DNA of 64,000 bases, taken from the NCBI GenBank assembly GCA_035556715.1, contig DATMER010000027.1, positions 1 to 64,000 of the forward strand, in the 5' to 3' direction. The stretch's first letter is position 1. Each line of letters starts with the position of its first letter. The position numbers and the translations under genes are program-made. Origin of the DNA: DATMER01 sp035556715 (GTDB lineage Bacteria > Acidobacteriota > Thermoanaerobaculia > Multivoradales > UBA5704). The notes beneath the pieces were generated by a model, which worked only from the letters and a program-made list of their open reading frames with translations, had not been told where the DNA came from and ran no database searches. Positions 32,895-41,562 of the stretch are shown piece by piece.

Positions 32895-35567
32895 ATGAAA
32901 GGTGTCGGAGATTTTCTAATTCTGCAGCGAGAAGAGACGGGGCTCGTGCTGGATCCATCTTTCGTAGCAGCTCTCGGCATCCGGGAAGGCGTTGTTCTCC
33001 AAGGGGTCGTGCTGCAGTCTCTGGGCCGTGGTCCAACGTTGGTAGGCGCAGACGCGGAAAATCGCTTGATGACATTGATTGTCACACCCTTTCCACAAGG
33101 ATCCTGGTCCCGTCTGATCCGCATGTCGGTAACCATTGATCCCCGGCCCGGCTCTCTGTACTCCCTGGTGAGGGCGCTGAATGAACTCCAGATCTTTCCT
33201 CGTCACATCGAGGATGTTACCGGAACCAGCTTTCAAGCCACTTATGGAGTCAGGGGTGCAGGTCCAGTTTCCTATGATAAAACGAACGAAGAACCGATTG
33301 TTCCGAGCGCCACGCTGGTCATGGAGCTTCCTCGGCCGGAAACTGTTAGCGGCGAGAGGGCCGATCTGCACGCATGCCTGATGAAGATAATCGGCGATCT
33401 GAGGGAAAGCGCTGCTGCTATTCCCATGCTCGAAACCGCTCTTAAAGCGCTTTGTCAGCGCCATGTGAGTGTTCGATGGATATCATCGATGTCGACGCTT
33501 AACAAGCTGGGTGATCAGGGTCGAGTTGAAAAGCTCAGGGTTGCCAGATCGCCGGTAAGAGCGTCCAATGAAATCGGTTTGGAGGTAAGCTTGTTGCCGT
33601 GGCGTCGCCTGCTGTGGCCAACAGGTGCAATCGCTCCCTACAACGAAGCACAGAGCAAGGCTGGCGGAAAGATCCTGGCCATGGCCTCATTTGACTCCGA
33701 CGAGAAGATTATCGCTTGGTACTTCTACCAATACGCCGATAATCTTGTTATTCAGTTCGAGATGACAACACCGGCTTTTGGTATGGAGCATCTATGGTGG
33801 GAATACGTCTACGATTGTGTGAAGGAGGCGCATGGAAATGTGCTGGGAAGCGCCAGTTCGGCGAGCATCAGTGGGCGCTGGGGCGCACTTCAGTGCACCG
33901 CGATGTTTCCTCTCAAGCGTTCTCCCGAACAGGCCGAGGATCCGCGGCCCATCGTGCATTGCTTCCGAAAACTCCAGGGTGATCGCAGCTCCACTCTCGA
34001 ATTCGATGCCTTCACGGAGCGGCTGACGTCAGCGCACAATGCAATCGGCTCACAGATCTTGGAGGAGAAGGCGGAGAGGAGATGGAAGGATAAAGGCCTG
34101 AGCTTTTCAAGCCAGCTCGAAAAGCTCGTGGTGTGGGACCCGTTTGAGGACTCTTCGGCGCCTCGCTACCCCGATTTGTTTGCGGAGAACCCCTTTAACT
34201 TCACGCTTCCACTAGGGTTAGCTAAATACGATCGGCTGTATGGTCCAATCGCCGCGAGTGCGCAGCGGACACGCCTTCAACTGGCTGAGACCATCAAAAA
34301 CAAGCTGCTACAAGAACCGGGGGAGAACATCGCGATCGTGGGAGCCCATCGGGCTGGTAAGACCACCCTCCTCAACTTAGTATACGATCTATTGACCCTG
34401 CCTGTGGAAGGTGATGAAGAGATTATTTTACTTCCAGTCCGAATCACGGCATCAGTTACTCCCCCTCATATGCTCTTTTCAGCCATCTCGGAGGAGGTTG
34501 TCCGATTGGGAAAGAGAAGGTGGGAGGCGCTCGCGGCATCGCTCCAGAAATCCCGCAAGAGGATCGTCGAGCTCGCCGAGGCGGTTCTCAGTGGTGTAGA
34601 GCTTAAGACTGGATTGCTGACGATGAAGCTGAAGGATATCGTGGAGAGTATGCGTCGCGCATCAACGAAGAATTCCGATACGACTGAGGAGAGACTCCGC
34701 AGTCTCCTGATCCGAATCGAGGAAGAGAAGAAGGGAGCCCTGCCTGAGTTCCTCAGGCTTTCGTTGCTCGCCTTGCGAGACGCTTTGAACACGGTGAGTG
34801 AGGATGTCCGGCTGGTGGTTCTAATGGACGAGTTTGGCGAGTCAACGGCCTGGGGTGACCCAAGAACGCTGGCGGTCTGGCGACACGCCATCGAGTCGAG
34901 CGACTTCTCGCGGGTGAAGTGGCTGTTCTCGACTACGCGACCTGTGAGGGAAGTAGTCGAATACTCTCCGATCACTAACATTTTTTTCGAGGTCAACGTA
35001 GGATCTCTTCGCAAAGATGAGAGCGGACGGCTAATCGACGCGTTCTCTTTTACGGCTTGGCAGGATGATCGGGCCGGAGCTGGCAAGCTACGGCCCGTGA
35101 TAACGCACCCGGCGAGACTGTTCCTAATCGGTGTCACGAGCAGTCTGCCCTATCTGCTCCAAGTCTCTTGCTACCATATTTACGATGGAGCTACGCGTAC
35201 GAACTTTCCCTTAGTCAACAAGGCCCTATGCAGAAAGATCATCCTTGCGAAGGTGCTTCCTGAAATGGCGGATTACCTCGAACACCAATGGAGCCAGGTC
35301 CCTGAGACGGCGCGGCAGTTTATTATGGAATCCCTTGAGTCGCTGCCGAAGGAGTTGCGCAGCCCGTTCGACTTCATGAGATTTTTCGATCGATGGGAGG
35401 TGAATCTAGGAAGGATGCCGCCGGGTTCGTTGAAGGCGTTGGACCGCTCAGGTCTACGCGGTGAGGACGGTCGGGTCGTAGCGCCCATTGTGGGTGCATG
35501 GCTGCTTTCGCGCGGTATGCAGAGCATCCAGCGATCCGAGCGCCGGCCGGCAAACTTCATAGAATGA
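32895..35567 (+). CDS. Large P-loop NTPase with N-terminal ACT-like segment
   Basis: 890 residues from ATG 32895 (GGAGGG upstream). Region 1-70 has a compact beta-rich start; 75-110 looks like an ACT domain ('RMSVTIDPRPGSLYSLVRALNELQIFPRHIEDV'); 110-440 is unrecognised; Walker A 'GAHRAGKTT' at 483-491; Walker B 'VVLMDEF' with Asp645-Glu646; the C-terminal part resembles STAND/AAA-type helical domains. A guanine-poor, lower-GC base composition sets it apart from its neighbours, pointing to horizontal gain. No partner gene is visible. Architecture suggests a sensor-switch or conflict NTPase; not identified further. Confidence 0.7.
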   Translation: MKGVGDFLILQREETGLVLDPSFVAALGIREGVVLQGVVLQSLGRGPTLVGADAENRLMTLIVTPFPQGSWSRLIRMSVTIDPRPGSLYSLVRALNELQIFPRHIEDVTGTSFQATYGVRGAGPVSYDKTNEEPIVPSATLVMELPRPETVSGERADLHACLMKIIGDLRESAAAIPMLETALKALCQRHVSVRWISSMSTLNKLGDQGRVEKLRVARSPVRASNEIGLEVSLLPWRRLLWPTGAIAPYNEAQSKAGGKILAMASFDSDEKIIAWYFYQYADNLVIQFEMTTPAFGMEHLWWEYVYDCVKEAHGNVLGSASSASISGRWGALQCTAMFPLKRSPEQAEDPRPIVHCFRKLQGDRSSTLEFDAFTERLTSAHNAIGSQILEEKAERRWKDKGLSFSSQLEKLVVWDPFEDSSAPRYPDLFAENPFNFTLPLGLAKYDRLYGPIAASAQRTRLQLAETIKNKLLQEPGENIAIVGAHRAGKTTLLNLVYDLLTLPVEGDEEIILLPVRITASVTPPHMLFSAISEEVVRLGKRRWEALAASLQKSRKRIVELAEAVLSGVELKTGLLTMKLKDIVESMRRASTKNSDTTEERLRSLLIRIEEEKKGALPEFLRLSLLALRDALNTVSEDVRLVVLMDEFGESTAWGDPRTLAVWRHAIESSDFSRVKWLFSTTRPVREVVEYSPITNIFFEVNVGSLRKDESGRLIDAFSFTAWQDDRAGAGKLRPVITHPARLFLIGVTSSLPYLLQVSCYHIYDGATRTNFPLVNKALCRKIILAKVLPEMADYLEHQWSQVPETARQFIMESLESLPKELRSPFDFMRFFDRWEVNLGRMPPGSLKALDRSGLRGEDGRVVAPIVGAWLLSRGMQSIQRSERRPANFIE

Positions 35568-35881
35568 ATGCCAGAACAGAGCGCTGCGCGACAGCTACGC
35601 GCCTCGCCTCTATCGGGTTCGGGTGCATATCCCCTTGGTAGACCGTCGGCGGGAGATTTTGCTCCACAAGCGCTTTGTGGTCTGAGTACCGGAAGGCTGA
35701 AGCCATGTCGGGAGCGCGGAAGTGCCAGGTGCCAAGTGAATGTTCAGCGTCTCTCCAGGACGGTCCATATCCCGAGGAAGGGTGGACGGGAGGGCGGGCT
35801 GAAGCACTCCAGATCAGAATGCCAGAGGTCGGGCTTCAGCGGGGTATCTCGCGAAGCGATTGGTACGGGCTGCGGAGCTGT
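35568..35881. other. Intergenic stretch without a supported gene
   Basis: 314 bp between the NTPase and the antitoxin-like gene's end. Several frames are open for 60-120 codons, but none has a ribosome site or family resemblance. It may hold debris of an accessory element. Confidence 0.4.
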
Positions 35882-36268
35882 TCAGGCATGCCGACGTGCG
35901 GCGGAGATTTCGGCCTGTGCGTCCTCGAGCGAGCGGGCTCCTCGACGGAGCGGAACCCCGAGTCGCTGGAAGCTCTCCTCGAGCTCGAAACGGGTAAGCT
36001 GGAGCAACTCGGCCGCCTTCCCGAGATTGATCCTCTCATCTAGGTAGTCGCGGATCACCCGGGCTTCGAGAAGATCCTCTTCGTCGGCGCCTCCGCCGGT
36101 GGCGCAAAGGGCGAGGGCTCGCAGGAGCCGGTAGTCGAGAGCATCCAGGAGGACGATCCGCTCCTCCCCTCCGCTTGCCACGACGGCGAGCTCCCCCTCC
36201 CGCACCCGGTCCAGGATCTCTCGGGTCCTCTGGGACAGGTCGGAAGGGGAGATGATGGTTCGCGTCAT
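35882..36268 (-). CDS. Antitoxin-like protein (Phd-like N-terminus, UPF0175-like C-terminus)
   Basis: 128 residues from ATG 36268 with GGAGGC upstream. Residues 1-55 ('TIISPSDLSQRTREILDRVREGELAVVASGGEERIVLLDALDYR') resemble Phd/YefM-type DNA-binding antitoxins; residues 75-110 ('ARVIRDYLDERINLGKAAELLQLTRFELEESFQRLGVPL') resemble UPF0175. No toxin gene is adjacent. Its start faces repeat array 2. Confidence 0.68.
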   Translation of the reverse strand: MTRTIISPSDLSQRTREILDRVREGELAVVASGGEERIVLLDALDYRLLRALALCATGGGADEEDLLEARVIRDYLDERINLGKAAELLQLTRFELEESFQRLGVPLRRGARSLEDAQAEISAARRHA

Positions 36269-36436
36269 GGACGGGCCTCCAAACAAGAGTACCTCATTCG
36301 ACGCAGGTTCCCCAATCCTCTGGCGAGGATTTACCAGGGCATCGTCCTTCAGCCTCAGCCCTGGGCTCCGTCCTCGGAATGAGAGTGAGGATCGGGTGGC
36401 AGCCTGGACCGTGGCTGACGATCGGCTGCCGTAGCT

Positions 36437-37147
36437 GTCGCGACACAGGCCCTCGCCGTCCCAGCCCAGGCTTTTCTGTCGCGACCACGGGTTTCTGCAC
36501 CCTGCACCGGACTCTCCCACAGCAGCCATCGACTTCGCTGTCGTGACTCCGACTTTCTTGACGCGACTCAACGTTTTTCTGTCGTGACGCAAGGCATAGT
36601 CGCGTCAAAAGAAGAATGGCTGCCGTGACGCAAGTCGTCGTTGATGCGACGCAAGGCTTTTTGACGCGACGAACGGTTGTGGCGCGTCAGCCAGCTCTTT
36701 GCCTGTCGCGACTATAACTTTCTTGATGTGACCTGGGGATTTCCTGTCGCGACGCAAGACTTTTCTGACGCGATGACAAGCTTCGTCGCGTCAGAATTTC
36801 TTTTCACGTCGCGACTCGGAGTTTTTCTGTCGTGACGAAGACTTTCTTCGCATCGCCGAAAGGCTTTGTTGTCGTGACTTGAACCTGGGTCGCGACGGCT
36901 TGAATCCTTTTGACGCGACGAAGACCGGAGTCGCGTCACGATGGGCTTTCCTGCCACGGCGATGCTCTGCGCCCTCGCGTCTCTGGCCTTCGTCGCGTCA
37001 TCCAACGGCTGCGGCTCGGGCCGAAATCTCGTTTGCGGAGCCCTTGTGATAGGGTCGCGACAGACATTTCCTGGCCGTCAAGCCTTGGAACAGGGATGAC
37101 GCGAGTTGAGCATCTTCCCGGGCGGCTTGCGTTCAGGCTGACGCGAC
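36437..37147. repeat. Array 2: about 21-bp-period repeats with core G(T/A)CG(C/T)GAC
   Basis: About 30 copies of an 8-bp word, mostly GTCGCGAC, GTCGTGAC or GACGCGAC (some as the reverse complement GTCGCGTC), at for example 36437, 36458, 36478, 36540, 36560, 36581, 36622, 36643, 36663, 36705, 36725, 36746, 36767, 36808, 36829, 36871, 36912, 37054, 37098 and 37140. Steps are 20 or 21 bp or multiples of these; the reverse-complement copies sit about 18 bp after their predecessors. Each word is preceded by a pyrimidine run such as TTTTCT. Frames are repeatedly broken. The last copy lies 13 bp before the ATG of the winged-helix gene at 37161. Confidence 0.85.
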
Positions 37148-37160
37148 GAAAGGATGGACG

Positions 37161-37676
37161 ATGGCCCTGGACCTTTCGCTGTCGGAGATATTGGCCAAGC
37201 TGGAGGCGCGGATCGCTTCCCTGCGGGAGCAGGCGGAGATGCACGCCCGGCAGGAGGAGCACCACCGGGAGCAGCGGACGCTTCGCGAGACGGAGCTGCA
37301 GAAAGCCTTGGAGCAGCTCGGGTCGTTCCAGGCCGTCGCGGCCACGGCCGGGGAGCTCGACCTTCCGGACGCATCGCCTCCGCCTCCCCGGGAGGAGGAT
37401 CTCGGGGCTCATCCGACCCTTCCCAAAATGGTGGCGAGAGTCGTGAACGATCGTCCGGCCGGCGAGCGCTTCGGGGCGCGGAGCGTGACCCAGGAGGTCA
37501 ACCAGCGGTTCCGGAAGTGGTTGCGCAGGCCGGCGGACGTCCCCGCCGTCTCCACGACCCTCCGGCGCATGTGCGCCAACCGGCGCATCTTTCAGATCCG
37601 CGCCGGCAAGGCCAACCACGAGGCCCTCTATACCAGGGAGCAACCGCCGCGTACTTCAGAGAAAGAGGCGGGATGA
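37161..37676 (+). CDS. Coiled-coil / winged-helix protein adjoining array 2
   Basis: 171 residues with AAAGGA upstream. Residues 6-60 form a coiled coil ('SEILAKLEARIASLREQAEMH', 'REQRTLRETELQKALEQL'), 70-82 a Pro-rich linker, 85-160 a winged-helix-like domain ('LPKMVARVVNDRPAGERFGARSVTQEVNQRFRKWL...VSTTLRRMCANRRIFQIRAG'). Its start abuts the end of array 2. The protein at 44060-44539 has the same plan and abuts array 3. Likely binder of the adjacent array (inference). Confidence 0.65.
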   Translation: MALDLSLSEILAKLEARIASLREQAEMHARQEEHHREQRTLRETELQKALEQLGSFQAVAATAGELDLPDASPPPPREEDLGAHPTLPKMVARVVNDRPAGERFGARSVTQEVNQRFRKWLRRPADVPAVSTTLRRMCANRRIFQIRAGKANHEALYTREQPPRTSEKEAG

Positions 37677-38327
37677 AATCGATAGGATGGCTGCTGCTCT
37701 TTCCTTGGCTGGCGCTCCCGCTATCCTCCCAACCAGGCAGAGAAACCGTGCCGACAGCGGTCCTCAAGGGGGGAACCCTCGTTGATGTGCACACGGGCCA
37801 CGAGATCGCCAACAGCCTCATTGTCGTCGAAGGCAACCGCATCAAGCAGGTGGGGAGAGCGTCTGACATCGTGGTCCCGCCGCCCGAGTGATCGACGCCC
37901 AGGGTAAGTGGATCATCCCTGGTCTGATGGATATGCATGCTCACATCTCGGGATTGAAGAACCTTCCCTTTGAGCTGTATCTTGTGAATGGGGTCACTAC
38001 CATCCGGGACCCCGGTGGTAACTTGGCTTCTATGCACTCGCGCGCCAGGAGATCGACTCGGGCAAGAGACTTGGCCCGAGACTCTTCTTTGCCGGCTATG
38101 TGCTGATGGCAATCCACCGCTTTGGCCCGACCTGAGCATCATTGCCGATACGGAGGCACAAGGCGAAAGCGCTGTTTGCAGACATGGTGATCCTCAAGGC
38201 CAGCCCGCTCATCGATATTCGCAATGCGTCGAACATAGACGGGGTAATGATAGGGGGGCGCCTGCTGGACAGGAAGGCCCTCGATGACATGCTCGCGCAA
38301 GCAGAAGCCGCAGCCAAGAAGAACTGA
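37673..38327 (+). pseudogene. Amidohydrolase remnant, frameshifted and internally deleted
   Basis: Three fragments of one secreted amidohydrolase. First (37673-37891): signal peptide and 'LKGGTLVDVHTGHEIANSLIVVEGNRI', ending at a stop. Second (from about 37888, shifted frame): 'VIDAQGKWIIPGLMDMHAHISG', the metal-binding motif, to 'GVTTIRDPGG'. Third (38142-38327): C-terminal 'ADMVILKASPLIDIRNASNIDGVMIGGRLLDRKALD'. The middle of the TIM barrel, roughly 300 residues, is missing. It overlaps by 4 bp the end of the winged-helix gene. Confidence 0.85.
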
Positions 38328-38431
38328 CCTCAAATCTCGGCGTTGCTCAGCCTACGCCGCCTGATCCACCCCACCACTACACCCCGTCGCGAGTCCCGCC
38401 GTCGGCTTGGAACAGCCACGGCATTCAAGCT

Positions 38432-38479
38432 TTGACAGTCTAGGTATGCCCGGCTATGATGCCCTGGCATTCTAGGTAT
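38432..38479 (+). promoter_or_regulatory. padR promoter with two TCTAGGTAT operator copies
   Basis: TTGACA (38432-38437), 17-bp spacer, TATGAT (38455-38460). TCTAGGTAT occurs within the spacer (38439-38447) and again just past the start point (38471-38479), 32 bp apart. The arrangement would let a PadR dimer block its own promoter. Confidence 0.8.
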
Positions 38480-38508
38480 CGTTCTGGCTAGCCCGGGAGG
38501 GTAGACGA

Positions 38509-38853
38509 GTGGCAAAACAGAAAGCGGAACAGAAAGCGGACCTGCTGCAGGGCACGCTCGACATGCTCATCCTGAAGGCCGTCTCGCTCGGCCCTCTGCA
38601 CGGCTACGGCATCATCCAGCGTATCAGCCAGATGTCCGGCGAGATGCTGGACGTGGAGCAGGGCTCGCTCTACCCGGCGGTCTATCGGATCGAGCAGCAG
38701 GGTTGGGTCTCCTCGGAGTGGGGGGTGAACGACACGGGCCGCCGCGCCAAGTTCTACACGCTCACCAAGGCCGGCAGGGCTCGGCTCGAGGCCGAGGAGG
38801 CGAGTTGGGATCGCCTCGTTCTCGCCGTGGCCAAGGTGCGGCAGGCTACCTGA
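38509..38853 (+). CDS. PadR-family transcriptional repressor
   Basis: 114 residues from GTG 38509 with GGGAGG upstream. Typical PadR: 'LLQGTLDMLILKAVSLGPLHGYGIIQRISQMS', 'VEQGSLYPAVYRIEQQGWVSSEWG' and 'TLTKAGRARLEAEEASWDRLVLAV'. In Acidobacteriota these genes stand directly before ADOP permeases, as here (11-bp gap), and repress the pair. Confidence 0.93.
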   Translation: MAKQKAEQKADLLQGTLDMLILKAVSLGPLHGYGIIQRISQMSGEMLDVEQGSLYPAVYRIEQQGWVSSEWGVNDTGRRAKFYTLTKAGRARLEAEEASWDRLVLAVAKVRQAT

Positions 38854-38864
38854 GGGAGTCGTCC

Positions 38865-41549
38865 ATGAAGCTGTTCAAAGTGATCTCGGCACGCCTGCAG
38901 GGCCTGCTCCGGCGTGAGGCGGTCATCGGGGACATCGACGAAGAGATGCGCCTCCACCTCGAGATGGTGGCGGAGGAGAACGTCGGGCGGGGGATGTCGC
39001 CCGACGAGGCACGCCGGGCCGCCCTCAGGAGCTTCGGCAACTTCGACAAGATCAGGGAAAGGGCCTACGAGGTGCGGGGCGGCGGAGTGATCGAGGCTTC
39101 CCTGCAAGACATCCGCTACAGTGCGAGGCTTCTCGTCAAAGACAAGGGTTTCACGGCCGTCGCGGTGCTCACCCTGGCCTTGGGAATCGGCGCGAACACG
39201 GCCATATTTTCGGTCGTCAACGAGCTGCTCCTGCGCCCGCTGCCTTACCCTGGCGCGGAGCGGATCGTCATGTTGTGGGAGACCACTCCGGAAGGCGGGC
39301 ACCAGAACACGACCTCGCGCGCCAACTTCCGGGGCTGGCGCGAGCAGAGCACGGCCTTCGAGGGCATGGCGGCGTTCTCCGACCAGCGTCTCAGCTTGAC
39401 CGGCGGCGGCGAACCGGAGGAGATCTCGGTCCAGTTTGCCACCCCTGAGCTGTTCCGGGTCCTCGGCGTCAAGCCGATCCTCGGACGGGGCATTACGCAG
39501 GAGGACGACCGGCCCGGCATGCCCGAGGTTGCCGTCCTGAGCCATGGCTTCTGGCAGAGGCGGCTCGGGGGCGATCCGCGAGCAGTCGGCAAACCCATCA
39601 TGCTCAACGGTGAGCCCTACACCGTGGTCGGCGTCCTCCCCGCGGGTTTTGAGTGGCACATCAGAAAGAGGTCGAGCACGGTCAGACCCGCCGAGATCTG
39701 GACGGTGCTCGCGATGCCCACGGAAGGGCGTGTCGCCACGCGAGGCCGGTTCCTCTCGGTGGTGGGGCGCCTGAAGCCCGGCGCTTCCCTGGAGAAGGCC
39801 GAGGCCGAGTTGAAGGCCATCGCGGCCCGCCTCGAGCTGGATTCGCCGGAGCACAACAAGGGATTCAGCGCGGAGATCATCCCGCTGCGCGAGCAGCTCG
39901 TCGGCAATGTCCGGCCCGCGCTCCTGATTCTTCTCGGCGCCGTCGGCTTCGTGCTGCTGATCGCGTGCGCCAACGTCGCCAACCTTCTGCTCTCCCGCGC
40001 AGCGGCCCGGGAAAAGGAGATCGTGCTCCGGACGGCGCTCGGCGCTCGCCGTATCCGTATCGTCCGGCAGCTCCTCACCGAGAGCATGCTGCTCGCCGTG
40101 CTGGGCTGCCTGCTCGGTCTGGTGTTCGCGTGGTGGGGCATCCAGGCGCTCGTGGCGATCAGCCCGAGCGACCTCGTCAATCTGCAGGGCGTCGGCTTGA
40201 ACCTCCCGGTGCTCGCCCTGACGCTGATCGGTTCAATATTGACCGGAATCATCTTCGGCCTGGCGCCCGCCCTGGAGGCGACGCGCCTGAACCTCAACGA
40301 CGCGCTCAAGGAAGGCGGCAAGGGCGCCGGGGGGCAGGGCGCCCGCAGCAATCGACTGCGGAGCGCCCTCGTGATCGCGGAAGTCGCTCTGGCGCTCGTG
40401 CTATTGGCCAGCGCGGGACTGCTGGTGAAGAGCTTCGTCCGCCTGCAAACGGTCGATACCGGATTCAACACGGAGGACGTGCTGACGATGGTGATGCGTC
40501 TGCCGGATGGCAAGTACACGGAGCATCGGCAGATCGTCGACTTCTTCCGCGAGGCGACGGAGCGCATCGGGGCGCTCCCCGGCGCCCGCTCCGCCGGGAT
40601 GGTGAACTTCCTGCCGTTATACGGCGGGCCCGGCTCCGCGACCGGGTTCATCGTCGAGGGCCGGCCCGTGCCGATGCCGGGCGAGGAACCCGGCACGAAC
40701 GTGCGCGTAGCCGATCCCGGCTACTTCCGCGCAATGGGCATCCCTCTGCTGCGCGGCCGCAATTTCACGGACTCCGAGGCTACCGAGGCGAGGCACGTCG
40801 TCCTCATCAGCGAGTCGCTGGCCCGGCGGCACTTCCCCGGAGAAAACCCGATCGGAAAGCGCATCAGCGTCGAGATGTTTGAAGAACCCGTGATGACGGA
40901 GATCGTCGGCGTCGTCGGCGACGTCAGGTACGACAGCCTCGTGGACGAAGCGGAGCCGACCGTCTATTTTCCTCACCCGGAGCTCGTCTATCCGTTCATG
41001 ACCCTCGTCATTCGTACCACCGGCGATCCCGCGGAAATGACTCCCTCGGTGCGGCGCGAGCTGCGCGCGATTGATCCGAACCAGCCCATCTCCGACGTGC
41101 GGACGATGAATGAGGTCATGGCCGATACGGTAGGCCGCGCCCGCTTCAACACGCTCCTGCTCGGGCTTTTCGCGGGGCTGGCGACGCTGCTGGCGGCGGT
41201 CGGCATCTTCGGCGTAATGAATTATTCGGTGACCCTGCGGACCCGCGAGATCGGGCTCAGGATGGCGCTTGGCGCCCAGCCGGGCCAGGTCCTGATGCTC
41301 ATCCTGAAGCAGGGGATCCTTCTCACGTTGATCGGTATCGGTATCGGTATCGGTATCGGCATCGGCCTGACCGGCGCGCTGGCCATGACTCGCGTCATGT
41401 CGGGCCTCCTTTTCGACGTGGGCTCTACAGACCCGGCAACGTTCGCAGCCATCGTGCTGCTTCTCACCTTAGTGTCCTTGATCGCCTGTTATCTCCCGGC
41501 GCGGCGGGCGACGCGAGTGGACCCGCTGATCGCGCTGCGGTACGACTGA
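38865..41549 (+). CDS. ADOP-type FtsX/MacB-like permease
   Basis: 894 residues from ATG 38865 (GGGAG upstream). An N-terminal extension (1-75, 'RREAVIGDIDEEMRLHLEM...MSPDEARRAALRSFGN') is the acidobacterial duplicated-orphan-permease signature. It is followed by two MacB-periplasmic-core/FtsX halves (about 90-440 and 500-890), each ending in 'LL..RA..RE.(I/E)..R.ALGA.' loops. No ATPase partner is encoded next to it. Involved in export or envelope stress according to the family; substrate unknown. An in-frame Ile-Gly microsatellite lies in one transmembrane segment. Confidence 0.92.
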   Translation: MKLFKVISARLQGLLRREAVIGDIDEEMRLHLEMVAEENVGRGMSPDEARRAALRSFGNFDKIRERAYEVRGGGVIEASLQDIRYSARLLVKDKGFTAVAVLTLALGIGANTAIFSVVNELLLRPLPYPGAERIVMLWETTPEGGHQNTTSRANFRGWREQSTAFEGMAAFSDQRLSLTGGGEPEEISVQFATPELFRVLGVKPILGRGITQEDDRPGMPEVAVLSHGFWQRRLGGDPRAVGKPIMLNGEPYTVVGVLPAGFEWHIRKRSSTVRPAEIWTVLAMPTEGRVATRGRFLSVVGRLKPGASLEKAEAELKAIAARLELDSPEHNKGFSAEIIPLREQLVGNVRPALLILLGAVGFVLLIACANVANLLLSRAAAREKEIVLRTALGARRIRIVRQLLTESMLLAVLGCLLGLVFAWWGIQALVAISPSDLVNLQGVGLNLPVLALTLIGSILTGIIFGLAPALEATRLNLNDALKEGGKGAGGQGARSNRLRSALVIAEVALALVLLASAGLLVKSFVRLQTVDTGFNTEDVLTMVMRLPDGKYTEHRQIVDFFREATERIGALPGARSAGMVNFLPLYGGPGSATGFIVEGRPVPMPGEEPGTNVRVADPGYFRAMGIPLLRGRNFTDSEATEARHVVLISESLARRHFPGENPIGKRISVEMFEEPVMTEIVGVVGDVRYDSLVDEAEPTVYFPHPELVYPFMTLVIRTTGDPAEMTPSVRRELRAIDPNQPISDVRTMNEVMADTVGRARFNTLLLGLFAGLATLLAAVGIFGVMNYSVTLRTREIGLRMALGAQPGQVLMLILKQGILLTLIGIGIGIGIGIGLTGALAMTRVMSGLLFDVGSTDPATFAAIVLLLTLVSLIACYLPARRATRVDPLIALRYD
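41331..41366 (+). repeat. Six ATCGGY hexanucleotide repeats inside the ADOP gene
   Basis: ATCGGT four times then ATCGGC twice, encoding Ile-Gly repeats in a membrane helix. Copy changes stay in frame but would alter the helix length. Confidence 0.9.
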
Positions 41550-41562
41550 AGAGGAGCCATCC

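Noticed and set aside
35568..35870. Possible group II intron or transposon remnant
   Set aside because: Some short motifs looked intron-like, but no domain V hairpin or reverse-transcriptase frame is present.
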